From positions 1 to 64,000 of the forward strand of contig NW_024881560.1 in the NCBI RefSeq assembly GCF_019059575.1: DNA of 64,000 nt, written 5' to 3'. Below, in pieces: positions 53,760 through 64,000 of the stretch. Within the stretch, counting starts at the first letter, position 1, and each line of letters begins with the position of its first letter. Position numbers and translations under genes: made by a program. The notes beneath the pieces are model-generated. The model had not been told where the DNA came from. It did not search any database and saw only the letters and a program-made list of their open reading frames with translations. This DNA comes from Amphibalanus amphitrite. Taxonomy: Eukaryota > Arthropoda > Thecostraca > Balanomorpha > Balanidae.

Positions 53760-55433
53760 ATTGCTGAAGGGTAGAGGGTATGGTCAACGCAACAAGCTCA
53801 GCTTAGCGGGGACTCTTTCCTTATGATTCCTTTCATTCAAAAGGTTCGGGCCAAATATATATTAAAAAAGGGGGAGCCGAACCATGTTGGGTCGGGTTGA
53901 ACCCGGAATCGTACCTGTGTCTTGCAATCATGGTCAGAGAAAACAGAGGCCAATTTCGGGTCAAATATTTTTATTAACTGATCTTATTGTTTTTTAGCTT
54001 ACACGTATAATAACTTTAAGCTTTTTTTAATCGAGACTTTATGCACAAAAATGTGGCATTCGTCCGCTTTTCCTCATCTCCTCTCAGCGACTTGATTTGA
54101 CCTTAAATCTTACCAGCAAAAAATAAATCACCTGCGTGATAATTATTTGCCCAAGGGCGCTCTACGGAAGAAACGCCAGCCGGTCAAAAAATTGGCGAAC
54201 GATACGATATTTCTAGTGCTTGAATTATATTGAATGAAAATTTCAGGAGACATAAATAATATTAATCCTTCGGGCGCTCGGAGCATTCGCTAGCATTCCA
54301 TTGCCAGCTGCATTACCAACATCACATTTGCATTACTTTGGGTTCATCATAGTTGACAGTAGATGAACCGGCCACAGCAAACCCATGCCTCATTATCCTT
54401 TCCTCCAAGCAGCCAAGCTAACCGGCCGCCCCGGCCCGGCCCACCACCGCGATATGGAACAACACTGGAGTGCGCCATTTGCCTGCGGCAGTGCCCAACC
54501 GCGCCGGGGCTGTTTGACAGGTCACTCGCACCGTGACCTCGCCAACCGCCCCCCCCCCCGCCCACCTCCCCATCGGGCCCAGCTCGGTACTGACCTCCCC
54601 TTGAATTTGACATGGACTCGACTGAGGCTCAACGCCATCTAGTAACGTCTGGAGATCCTTACTAGATCCACTGTACGAGTAATTATTCGGGCTCTTGGTA
54701 TATGCTTTTGGAATCGGCGAATCATCCCCATTTTAGAATAGTTTCGTATCAAGCTTCTATATAAGACGAACATTCATAGCAATGAGTTTTGTCGTTGGCA
54801 TGAGCCATCGGAAAACTGAGCTCATCAGCTCAGGCTTCGTACTTTTTGTGTAACGTCTTACGCTTCATAGAACATTTGACATACGGGATTTCAACATTAA
54901 GTTGTTGCGTACACACATTGGGCGCATGCAGCTAAATGTTTGCGACTGAAACGGAAGAGCTTATAGACGTTTTCTAGGGGAAAGTAGAATTGTGTTGGCC
55001 TGTTGGCACTTTTGATGCTGAAAAGAATCAAAGCAGTTCCATCGTATCCTCTTGTCTCTGAGTTTAGGTACCGAGGCCACGACAGTTTGACGTGCGGCTT
55101 TATAGTGCTCTCCGTCCGCCTTGCTTTCATCGCCGATCGTTGAGGAGCCGATGGACTTCACACAGCTCCAGCAAAAAGCGCCCGGTGCCGACAGGCTGGA
55201 TGTGCAGTGGAGGAGACGGGCGGGCACTGAGTGGGCGCCTGGACGGGCGTTATCTGAGTGGAAACGGGTGGTCTGGGTGGCAACGGGTGGTTTTCTTCCC
55301 TTGCTGGAGGATATGATTATCACCACTGATAAATATGACAGGCTGTCTGTTGACATCGTCTCGTCCTTTGTGGACATTGGACCGATACAAGTTGAATATG
55401 ATCAGTAAACAGAATTTGGTGGCATGTAGTGTC
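53760..55433. other. Downstream intergenic sequence, no gene recognised
   Basis: Mixed AT-rich and GC-rich unique-looking sequence. Short runs of C occur at 54549-54558. No conserved coding region, tRNA or transposon ends were identified. Confidence 0.4.
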
Positions 55434-55691
<258 letters not shown>

Positions 55692-55796
55692 CACTCGCTG
55701 ATGAGGGCGAAGAAGAGCGTGGGAGCAGAGCCTTGGATGAAGTCGGCGAGGGTGCGTTGATCACATATTTTGTCTCAAAGTGTCTTGCCTGAGTCA

Positions 55797-56040
55797 CGGC
55801 TCAGTTGTTAACTCGTTAGCCCTCGCTGGAGTCACGGATTGGTCGCTAATCCTTACTGGAGTAACGATCTGTCGCTAATCTTCACTGGAGTAATGATCTT
55901 ATATCGCGACGCTCATCCTCGCTGGAGTCACGGATCGGTCAGAACTCCAACTATCCTCACGGATTGGTCTTTAATCATCACTGGGATCATGGATTGGCTG
56001 TGAGTCTTAACTGGGGCCACCGCTGGCTCGTTCGTTATCA
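55797..56040 (+). repeat. Degenerate tandem, about 37-bp unit
   Basis: The phrase 'ctggagtcacggattggtcgctaatc' recurs about six times with substitutions. It is an old short minisatellite. Confidence 0.65.
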
Positions 56041-56109
56041 GGGTAGGTATATAAAGTGAAGGTTGTTATCGCCTCTCGGTATCCAGGCACTGGATCAGAG
56101 GCACTTGGT

Positions 56110-56160
56110 ACCTCTCAGGGCTCAGCACCTCTCAACTAGAGAGGTTCTGAGCCCTGAGGT
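56110..56160. other. Strong hairpin (near-perfect inverted repeat)
   Basis: ACCTCTCAGGGCTCAG-c-ACCTCT and its inverted partner flank a 5-base loop, with one unpaired base on each arm. The transcript could form a stem of about 22 bp. It resembles a microRNA-sized stem, but no flanking evidence for processing exists. Confidence 0.6.
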
Positions 56161-58189
56161 CAGCTCGAGCTGGCCCCACCTGAGCAGACGTCCACTTGAG
56201 CTGGGCAAAGGCCACTTGACCGTCGACTGCGCGACAGAGGTAAGCCGCAATTCCTAATGCAAGCTCGTCAAGGGGAAGACGGGGGAACACCGCCCTTTGG
56301 GGAACACCGCTCACCCTGATATCGGAAATATGAAAAGGTCTAGGGCGACAGCTGACTGTCTTTTGGCAGCGTGACGTCAGCAGAAGTGCAGACTGCAGGT
56401 ATGGGCAGTGGACCGCATTGTTTTAGGTGATTTGCGAGGAATACCGAATTTTACGTTTCGTGAAAACGTTTGTACTTTTTCTAGCATAATTAGCGGAAGA
56501 AAACTTGTCTTATTTGGCAGACCGTAGTCCTGAAGTAGTATTTTTTGCCATACCTAAGAAGGACTCACCCAAGCATTTCGTGCTTCTGCTCGGGCGCCAT
56601 TTTTGTCGTGTTGCCATATTGAAGGATTTTATTATCTTTTCTAAATGCAGACCCTTGGGTAACACCACCCACTTGGGCAAGTTGGTATTTAAGAGCTCAG
56701 TGTGATACCTGATCAGGAGTGATGCATTTTAAATTAAGAAAGAACGTTGTCGCCATGTTTTCTTTTTAGAGGATAATGAGAAATTTCGAGAAAAATGAAA
56801 TTTTGGGACTTAAAGTTGTCTAGTTGTATAAATGAGTACTACATTGTACCAGGGATATAGTAAAATTGTTCCCACTGCATTTTATGAATGTGCTAAAACG
56901 CCTCGAAATTTACGATAAGAAGAAAATCTTGATAGTTCAGCAGCCCGCAAATTTCGTTGCCTGATGAGCTAAATGTGGAATAATGGAATTATGAATGAAA
57001 CTACAAGAAAACAATTTGTTGATAGGTATGTATGTAAAATTATTGCGACAATTCAATGAAACTGAGAGATTAACCATGTGGCCAAAAATTACGTGGCTGG
57101 GCCCTGAAAGGTTAAGGGGGTCGGTGTTCCCCGTCTTCCCCTAATTGTGGCAAGGAGCATATGCTCGTGTTTTTGCACTTTGTGCGGCGTTTCAGTTTGA
57201 AGTGTTCTGAATAATTGACTCTTCTGCGGCGGTGCGCTGCAAGTGCAGTGAGGCGAAACGGTCCCACTGGCTATCGTCGTTATCACTTGAATTTGACGGT
57301 ATGTTCGGGCTTAATGCTTACGAAGTAGCGTCAAACATTTTCCACGGTGAGTCATGGGACTCTAACCCAGAGCCTTTGAAGTAACACAAAACGAAAAAGG
57401 CCCTGGACTGACTTATCCGGCTCGTTTGAAAGCCCAAGGTTCGCCACTGGCAAAATGTTTGAAGTGTTTGCCCCAGCGGTATTCTCTTTTTTCATCCCGT
57501 TCGACTTTCAAACATCCCGTCCCCGCCGTGTCACCAGAAGCGACTGCTCTGGCGCCGACGGGATACCCAGCCCTCAAACACACGCTGCCCGGGGGACAGG
57601 CCGGGCCGGGACAGTGCTGGGCCGCCGCGCTGTCCTCACGTCAGCCCGCGGCGTAATGGAGAAGGTAGACTGCGCCGCAGTACACAGATGCATTGCGGGA
57701 CAGCATCTGCCACGAAACGGCCTGCATTGATATGCTGTAACGCAACGCACTGAAAATAAAGCAATAAGCCGTGCGGGCCGTGCCTGTATAGAGGAAGTTC
57801 TGGATATGTTCGTTGTGTAGGTATTACATAGATATGTATGCGATTCTATTGTTCTTTTTTATCCTACCTACTCATTCTCAGGAAAATATTCATCCACTTT
57901 ATCTAAATAGATATTCAATGCGCTGAAACTTGGTCAGTCCTCTCTAGTCCCTCTTTCCCTCCCTGCCCTTCTCGCTCTTTATGTGACGGTCAGCCTTCCT
58001 CCATCGGTATCCGACCACCACCCGATAGCGAATGCCGCCATGCCTGTCTGGCCGCCTCATTTATCGTCGTTCGTGCTCGTACACTACGATAGCAGACGCC
58101 GCTGCCGGCCGAGCAGCCGAGGCAGTTAATCAGTCGCGACTTGGCCCGGTAATCTCGCGACTGCCGGAGCGCCCTGTGCCTGTTTCTCG
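56161..58189. other. Intergenic sequence, no gene recognised
   Basis: I see no recognisable coding exon, RNA gene or mobile element ends. The left part is AT-rich and the right part moderately GC-rich. Confidence 0.4.
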
Positions 58190-58770
58190 AAGTCTGTGAG
58201 CCGGTCTTCTCGTCTCATAGTCTGTACCCCGGCCCTCTCTTCCTATAGTCTGTGAGCCGGCCCTTTCGTCCATAGTCTGTACGTACGCCGGCCCTCTTTT
58301 CCTGTAGACTGTGAGCCGGTCCTCTCGTCCTATAGTCTGTACCTAAGCCGGTCCTCTCGTCCTATAGACTGTGAGCCGGCCCTCTCGTCCTATAGTCTGT
58401 GAGCCGGTCCTCTCGTCCTATATTCTGTGAGCCGGTTCTCTCGTCTTATAGACTGTGAGCCGGTCCTCTCATCCTATAGACTGTGAGCCGGTCCTCTCGT
58501 CCTATAGACTGTGAGCCGGTCCTCTCGCCCTATAGACTGTGAGCCGGTCCTCTCGTCCTATAGACTGTGAGCCGTTCCTCTCATCCTATAGACTGTTAGC
58601 CGGTCCTCTCGTCTTATAGACTGTGAGCCGGTCCTCTCGTCCTATAGACTGTGAGCCGGTCCTCACAGTCACGTTCTATAGACTGTGGTCTGTGATCCAG
58701 CCCTCGCCCCTCTCACCATATAGACTGTGAGCCGGTCCTCTCGTCCTATATTCTGTAAGCCCTCTCGTCC
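58190..58770 (+). repeat. 28-bp minisatellite (about 20 copies)
   Basis: The unit CTGTGAGCCGGTCCTCTCGT plus CCTATAGA repeats head to tail. The central copies (58450-58660) are nearly identical, and the outer ones have drifted or carry insertions such as 'acctaagc'. No function is implied. Confidence 0.9.
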
Positions 58771-59521
58771 TGTGGTCTGAGCCAGCCGGTCGGGGATGTA
58801 TCCAGACTCCATGCGGCTGTAATACGGGCAGCTCCACTCGGTAGCAGCTGTGGAGGATGAACCACATTAAACACACGCGACGTTAATGTTCGAACTGATT
58901 CGGCGGCCGCCGCTCGGTTAGTCCAGCGGTCGGCCGTTCGTATGCGGCTGAAGCAGCAATTACGCGTCGCGATTGGTTTGGCGGACCGCCGACCGTGAAG
59001 TGTCTGGCAGCGAAATTGGATTGCAGAGCAGCTACAATGGTCGGCGTATTCATTGAACGATTTAATTAGAGGGGAGGAAGAATGGTATTTAAGGCATGCT
59101 TATTATCTATCTCACATCTGTGAATGGAAAGCACCATTGCTTGCAACAATTTTATCACTATAAAATCCCTTCCACTGTCTGTTGGAACTGGAAACTTTCC
59201 AATGTTCCAAGTGTCTTATGATGCCACAAAGCTGAAAAAAATCGTAGAGGGACCATGGATGAGATAATAATTATCCATTATGACCATTATGACCATTATG
59301 AGATAATAATTGTGTTATCTCATCCATAGAGGGACTTTTTACCATGGTAAGCTGGTGTCCGATGATGAGCCAGGCACGTCAATTTACATAGGCATTTGTT
59401 ACGAATGAATTCCATTCCATTTCAAACCTGTGCAAATAAAACTTTATATAAAACTTCATTCAGCTTAGGTCATGCAAATTGCAAATCGGAGAACATCAAG
59501 CTATGATTCCCTAGGCCATAC
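58771..59521. other. Intergenic sequence with a small AT-rich palindromic cluster
   Basis: Around 59255-59330 'gagataataatt' and 'ttatctcatcca' occur in both orientations with a short 'cattatgac' triplication between them. Nothing coding is seen. Confidence 0.4.
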
Positions 59522-60079
59522 GTAGGGGAGAGTGGGGTAAGATGCCCAGGGTGGGAAAGACGCCCCACCCCCTCTAGCGGGAAAACAAAGAATCGAACCT
59601 GGAAATTAATGTTCTTAGCGTAAAGCGGAAGCCTGTCTTGTTAACCGCACAAAAATTTGCGAAGCTCAGTTGGGCAACGGCTGGCTGGTGATTGTATGTT
59701 TTTATTTGCTGCTTTCAAAAAAAAATATTTCGGTGTCAAAACATTGTAAATATCAAAGAAGGTAGATAATTTTTGCGTCCCTTGCTATAGTCGTGATACA
59801 TTAACATGCATGTACTGTGTCCCAAACAGTTTGTTTCAGGGTGTAGTTTTATGGCTAACAAATTGTACTGATTTAATGTTACTTCGGTACCTTGGGGTAA
59901 GATGCCCCCTGTCCTGATGGGGAAAGACGCCCCCCTAAATCCGTAGGCTGTCCTTCAAGCAGCCCGTCAAATCATTTATTACATACTTGTGGTGAGAGAC
60001 AAAAGCCGATCTGGGACTATTGAGAGTCCAGTACGGTCGGGTGCTCCTCATGCCGGTCTCTCGGCCCACACAGCGACTT

Positions 60080-60232
60080 TTTGGGCGGCATCTGACTCTG
60101 AGAGCCCTCACGACGGCCTCTGTGGGCCCCATTATTGGCTCCAGGGCCCCTCACGACATCCTTTGAGGGCTCCCACGTTGGCTCCACGGGCCGCGCTGGC
60201 ATCTGAGGTCCCCACGATGGGCTCGGGGGCCC
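60080..60232 (+). repeat. GGGCCCT-type degenerate satellite, left of insertion
   Basis: These are units of 'tctgagagccctcacgacgg' type, the same as at 20.6-22.3 kb. They run up to the TTAA where a family A element has inserted. Confidence 0.6.
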
Positions 60233-61428
60233 TTAACCCGCGCCCTGCTGGGGGGGTGTTTGAACACCCCCCCCCTTGTGGTTTTTCGCGAATATCTCAA
60301 AAACGGCGGCGCGGAGCGCCGCCGTTTTTGGTACACCTTATCGTACATCAATTCTACACATGTTGTGAAAATTTCAGACCAAGGTCATTCAAGGTCAGGT
60401 CACCAGGTCACTTGAAGTGACCTCACCTCATAAAAAGTTTCAATGTCTGTCATAGCTACACCGAGTGACCGATCGCTTTGAAACTTTCAGCGATTGCTAA
60501 GAGCAATAGCATGTACAAAATGTATATCTCAGAAATTTGATATCGATGACCTAAGGTCAGGTCAATTTTGCGACCTCCCCATTATAAGTCAATGGGAGAA
60601 AATTGAAATGCGCCTCTTTCGGACAAAAGACATTATAAACACTCCCAAACACCGAATTACAAGTGTTTTAGACACACTGAACATGAAAATGGTGTCCGTG
60701 ACCCTTGTTTGTGCCCTGAGGTCATCTTAGGTCACGAATGGTATCTAACAGTTTTTCGCAAATAACTTTTGATAGAGGCATGCTAGAGCGATGAAAACGC
60801 CTTAGATGTGTTCAGCTCGACGATACGGATCGACTGATATGCAACATGACCCTTTTCGGTCAGGTCATGACCTTGACCTGAGGTCAAATTTTCAAGTTGA
60901 CCTTTCAAGGTCAAGTTATAGTTCATTCGATGCGTCTTGACGAGAGGAACACGATGCCGGTAAAAGTAAGCTCGTACAAGGCTTGGGTCAAAAGTTATTG
61001 CAGAAAAACTGTTTTCGAAAAAATCGGCTATTTTTGCAGTTTTTGCCCCCTGCAGGCAAAACCGTTGACGTTAGGTCAAATCTGAGAGAATTACTCAGAA
61101 AGGGCTTTAATAGGGCTATCGAATGCGCTTTTCTGCGGCGCTGTAGCTCTATTGGTTCTCGAGTTATGCGTTGGCTTCTTGGAAATTTTCGACATTCGAC
61201 CTGAAAATCGGCGAAATTTTGCCTTCAATGACCTCTGGTAACCTGACCTTTGACCTGACCAAAAAATTGACCGAAGTGATTTCGTCATTATTTTTGACGC
61301 TCTTTCGAACGCCGCCTTCCGCGTATCGCTACGTGGCCCAGGAGCCGAGTTACAAGGGGGGGGGGTGTTCAAACACCCCCCCCCAGCAGGGCGTGGAAAT
61401 CCAGGACCCCCAACCGGGCGCGGGTTAA
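60233..61428 (-). mobile_element. TTAA-flanked family A element inserted in satellite
   Basis: TTAACCCGCGCCCTGCTGGG at 60233 and CCGGGCGCGGGTTAA at 61428 bound an inverted, full-length match to 12250-13412. The satellite continues on both outer sides, so the insertion is cleanly datable as later. AGGTCA clusters occur at 60381-60404, 60552-60564 and 60859-60913. A GC hairpin reading 'aaacggcggcgcgg' and its inverse lies at 60301-60330. Confidence 0.75.
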
Positions 61429-61641
61429 GAATCATGAAGACCTATAAGGGCCCCACAGTGGTCTCCGAACGCCACCACGGAGGCTTGTTTGGTCGCGCTG
61501 GACTATGCTGGCCCTAACGATGACCTCTGAAGCCCCTTACGACTACTTTTGAGGGCCCTTACGATGACATTTGGTGTCTACTGCAGGCTCGAAGGGACTA
61601 CTGATTCGTTCAGGCGATGCACGTGCCCATTTGTCACCTAT
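61429..61641 (+). repeat. GGGCCCT-type degenerate satellite, right of insertion
   Basis: This continues the tandem from 60080-60232 after the family A insertion, fading by about 61600. Confidence 0.55.
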
Positions 61642-62789
61642 CCCGCGCGGGGCTGGGGTCTCCAGCCGAACGCGCGGGGCTGGGGGGGGAGGTAAATTTT
61701 ACCCCCCCCCCCCCCTGTTATCTCCCGAACTAATGGTCCGATTTGGAAAAATCAAACGCCAATCGAAAGATCTCATCACGAACTACAAAAAAAATGTACT
61801 TAATTTAAAGTTTGAGGTCAAGGTCAAGGTCAGGTCAAGGGTACAAATTGCAAATTTCTACAGTATCGGCCTTGCACCGTAGTTGCCGAAGAATGGAGTC
61901 ATCGACTGAGACTGATTGCCCAAAACGTGTTCTTAGGCTACCAAGATAACATTCGTTGCATACAATATCATTCAGAGGTCAAGGCCAAGGTCAGGTTTTA
62001 TGTTTTATGTTATGTTACACATGTTTTATGGGTCATTTTACTTATGAAATTCAATAGGCACACTCAATAAGTGATATGGACCACCTCTGGATGAATTTCA
62101 GGTCGAGGTCAGGTCAAGGTCAGGTCAAGTGAGGTCAAATTTTGAAGTTGGTTGTTAAGGCCTAAAAAGGTGTCTATCTGATGCAGTTTTTCACGGCGAA
62201 TCGAATGGTGCTATTTTTGTTTCCGTACGAGGTCTAGAACTTCAAAAAAATCATTTTTCAAAATTTTTGTGTGTCGTGACGTCATAAAATCTTGAATAAC
62301 TCCCACATTTTTGAACCGATTCTTCTAAAATTTGGTATGTAGGTGCACATAGACCACTTCTCTGACATATATTCCGGTTTTGTCGATACACTTAAGATTT
62401 TGGATTTTATAATTATTTTCCAAAAAAAGTCAGTTTTTTGAAAAAATTTGGGCCAAAACCAATATTTTTTAAAAAGCCGAGATAGCCATTTGATAGACAA
62501 AGTAGAATTACGTATAAAATTTTTTGTTACGTCTTGATTCCTTTAAAAATGAAGATGTTAGCGGCGTTTGAAATTTTGCCGTTTTTGAGGCGAAAATGGC
62601 GAACACGTCGTCACTAAAACGTCAATTTCTCAAAAATTTCACACGGATTTCGCTCAAATTTTCAGGCAACGTGTCAAATTGATGTAAGAAAAGGTACTGA
62701 AAGTTTGGCGGCGCTGCGCGCCGCCGTTTTTGAGATATTGCAAAAATTCGCGAGGGGGGGTAAAATTTACCCCCCCAGCCCCGCGCGGG
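61642..62789 (+). mobile_element. TTAA-type family I element, uninterrupted
   Basis: The ends are CCCGCGCGGGGCTGG and CCAGCCCCGCGCGGG, perfectly inverted. The flanking duplication has decayed to TAT and TTAT. It aligns with 9500-11302 and lacks the Tc1/mariner insertion of that copy. AGGTCA clusters lie at 61814-61837 and 62100-62137. A GC hairpin 'ggcggcgctgcgcgccgcc' lies near 62708. Confidence 0.65.
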
Positions 62790-63047
62790 TTATAGTGCAG
62801 GGGACATCTTCCCCAATCCCAGGGGGCGTCTTTCCCACCCTGTGGGGTAAGATGCCCCCTTTCACTTCTTCAGGAAAATGCTTAATAGCAAAAAACGTTA
62901 TCATATTTTAGGCACGAAAGTGTGATATTTTTCGAGAAAAATGATGTCGGCTTCCTTTGAAACTCCAAGTTTTTGCTTTCCGATCGTCATTTTCGAATAA
63001 TATATGACCTAGCAAAACCCTGGGCATCTTTCCCCACTCTCCCCTAC

Positions 63048-63849
63048 CCCTAAATGCCAGGTAATCTGATTGGGTCAGTCCTTCATTTCGGTTTATTTCG
63101 ATGATTGAGGGCCGAGGGATGAGAGAATAAGGGAGATACTGGGATGATTTTTGGTTACCGTCTAGTGCGCCAAAACAGCTGAGCCTGTTCCGTTGGAATT
63201 GGTGATCATCGGCGGATCAGTACAGTACCTAAACCACGTCGCCTGGAACTGCAGGAGCTCGGCCGACGCTACTTTGTCCTGACTGGCCTCTGGTGGCGAA
63301 CGAATAAGCCACACCTGAATGCAGAGGGCGCTGCAGAGATCTGCTTTCTGGTTTCATTTATCTCATTCATTTCGTGCTGCGCCGGAAACCTTGGCGGATG
63401 TAGAAATGTGGCACTGAACTAACTGTATGGAGGGGGGGGGGGAAGGGGACAAAGTAAACAATGAGCTTTCAAACAACCGGCACAGACGTGGCATATGTTT
63501 CTAATTCATTCATCAAAGTTAAAACATGTTCAATTGACCTTTCTCAGACCATCTGCATTCTGGAAGACATCTGCGCCATTTGAAGTGTAAGAAAGTTCAG
63601 ACACTGAAGTTTTTGAAGAGAGCACAAAACATATGCTAGAGCAGGAACATTTCCAACATTTCACTATCGCAAAAGCTGCAACGCTACTCTTTTACATATT
63701 CTAGTTGCAGCGAGTTGCCACACTTACCACGGATTTGCACTGATTTGTCGGCCATTATGGGTCATTGCTGCTGGGCTGCAAAAAGCCGTCTTCCTCAGCT
63801 GGGTGCTAATTCGTTCTCCTCGCGAGCATCTGCTGCCCCGGGCGGTCAC
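63048..63849. other. Right-edge flank, no gene recognised
   Basis: This is unique-looking sequence with a G-run at 63432-63442. It leads into a GC-rich segment with a TATA-like motif. Confidence 0.35.
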
Positions 63850-63900
63850 TATAAAAACCGGACGCGGCCGACGGCCTTGGAGTCTCTCTTCCTCACCTCG
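63850..63900 (+). promoter_or_regulatory. Candidate TATA-containing core promoter at the window edge
   Basis: TATAAAAA at 63850-63857 sits in an otherwise GC-rich context, and a pyrimidine-rich segment with TCTCTCTTCCTCACC follows about 30 bp downstream where transcription could begin. The downstream 100 bp up to the window end is GC-rich and might be a first exon. The evidence is motif-level only. Confidence 0.3.
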
Positions 63901-64000
63901 CCCGAGGCTCGTCACACGCTACATTCCTGCCACCGTTCCAGCTACCAGCGCGGCATTTACGGTCTCTAAACCTCGGCCTGTGCTCGGCCAGACGACAGTG

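Larger units (their letters stand above)
59522..63047. mobile_element. Composite DNA transposon with GTAGGGGAGAGTGGGG ends
   Basis: The left end GTAGGGGAGAGTGGGGTAAG is matched in reverse at 63018-63047, about 30 bp with one mismatch. Subterminal 'ggggtaagatgccccc' and 'gggaaagacgccccc' motifs occur near both ends (59530-59572, 59893-59937, 62808-62862). The interior holds degenerate satellite, then a family A element (60233-61428), more satellite, then a family I element (61642-62789). No transposase is recognised and the target duplication is unclear, so the superfamily is left open. Confidence 0.65.

Overview
This window is animal genomic DNA, most likely from an arthropod. The one recognisable host gene is a Shaw-type (Kv3) voltage-gated potassium channel, split into nine coding exons with GT-AG introns and very GC-rich third codon positions. 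Its protein resembles arthropod Shaw through the tetramerisation domain, the S1-S6 core and the proximal C-terminal segment [13 protein letters not shown] crustacean is plausible, and a GC-rich repeat-laden genome such as a barnacle's would fit, but nothing here proves the species.

Positions 1-24.3 kb hold no convincing host gene. This stretch is a nested pile of short non-autonomous DNA transposons. The dominant group has CCC-starting inverted ends, sits in TTAA, carries long G or C runs just inside each end, and is packed with AGGTCA/TGACCT half-sites and TGACGTCA motifs. Several copies interrupt one another, and some uninterrupted relatives elsewhere in the window act as empty sites that confirm TTAA duplication (piggyBac-like). 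Other insertions are a Tc1/mariner derivative with TA duplication (10.07-10.87 kb), an unclassified element (7.56-8.48 kb), and a hAT-like element with an 8-bp duplication that carries 1.7 kb of degenerate satellite (20.4-22.9 kb).

Positions 24.3-32.9 kb are mostly single-copy-looking sequence. They contain a decayed Tc1/mariner element with a recognisable transposase pseudogene (26.9-28.3 kb) and a long inverted repeat whose arms include a retrotransposon integrase-like peptide, with two tRNA-like SINE heads in its loop (29.3-30.9 kb).

Positions 32.9-52.1 kb are the Shaw gene. All intron phases agree and give a 699-residue model. The most unusual feature is in exon 2: its 3' end together with the 5' splice site has been amplified into about 25 copies of a 36-bp unit (33718-34623). 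This places 24 GT dinucleotides (19 of them CAG|GTACGG or CAG|GTACGA) in series, each in phase 0. A second splice-site duplication, of a 3' splice site, precedes exon 6. The introns contain TTAA elements, a hAT element, an E-box-rich repeat, a recent cassette duplication and minisatellites.

Positions 52.1-64 kb are downstream sequence with SINE heads, a long GA tract, a 28-bp minisatellite and a 3.5-kb composite element (59.5-63.0 kb) with other transposons nested in it. A possible core promoter of a further gene lies at the right edge.
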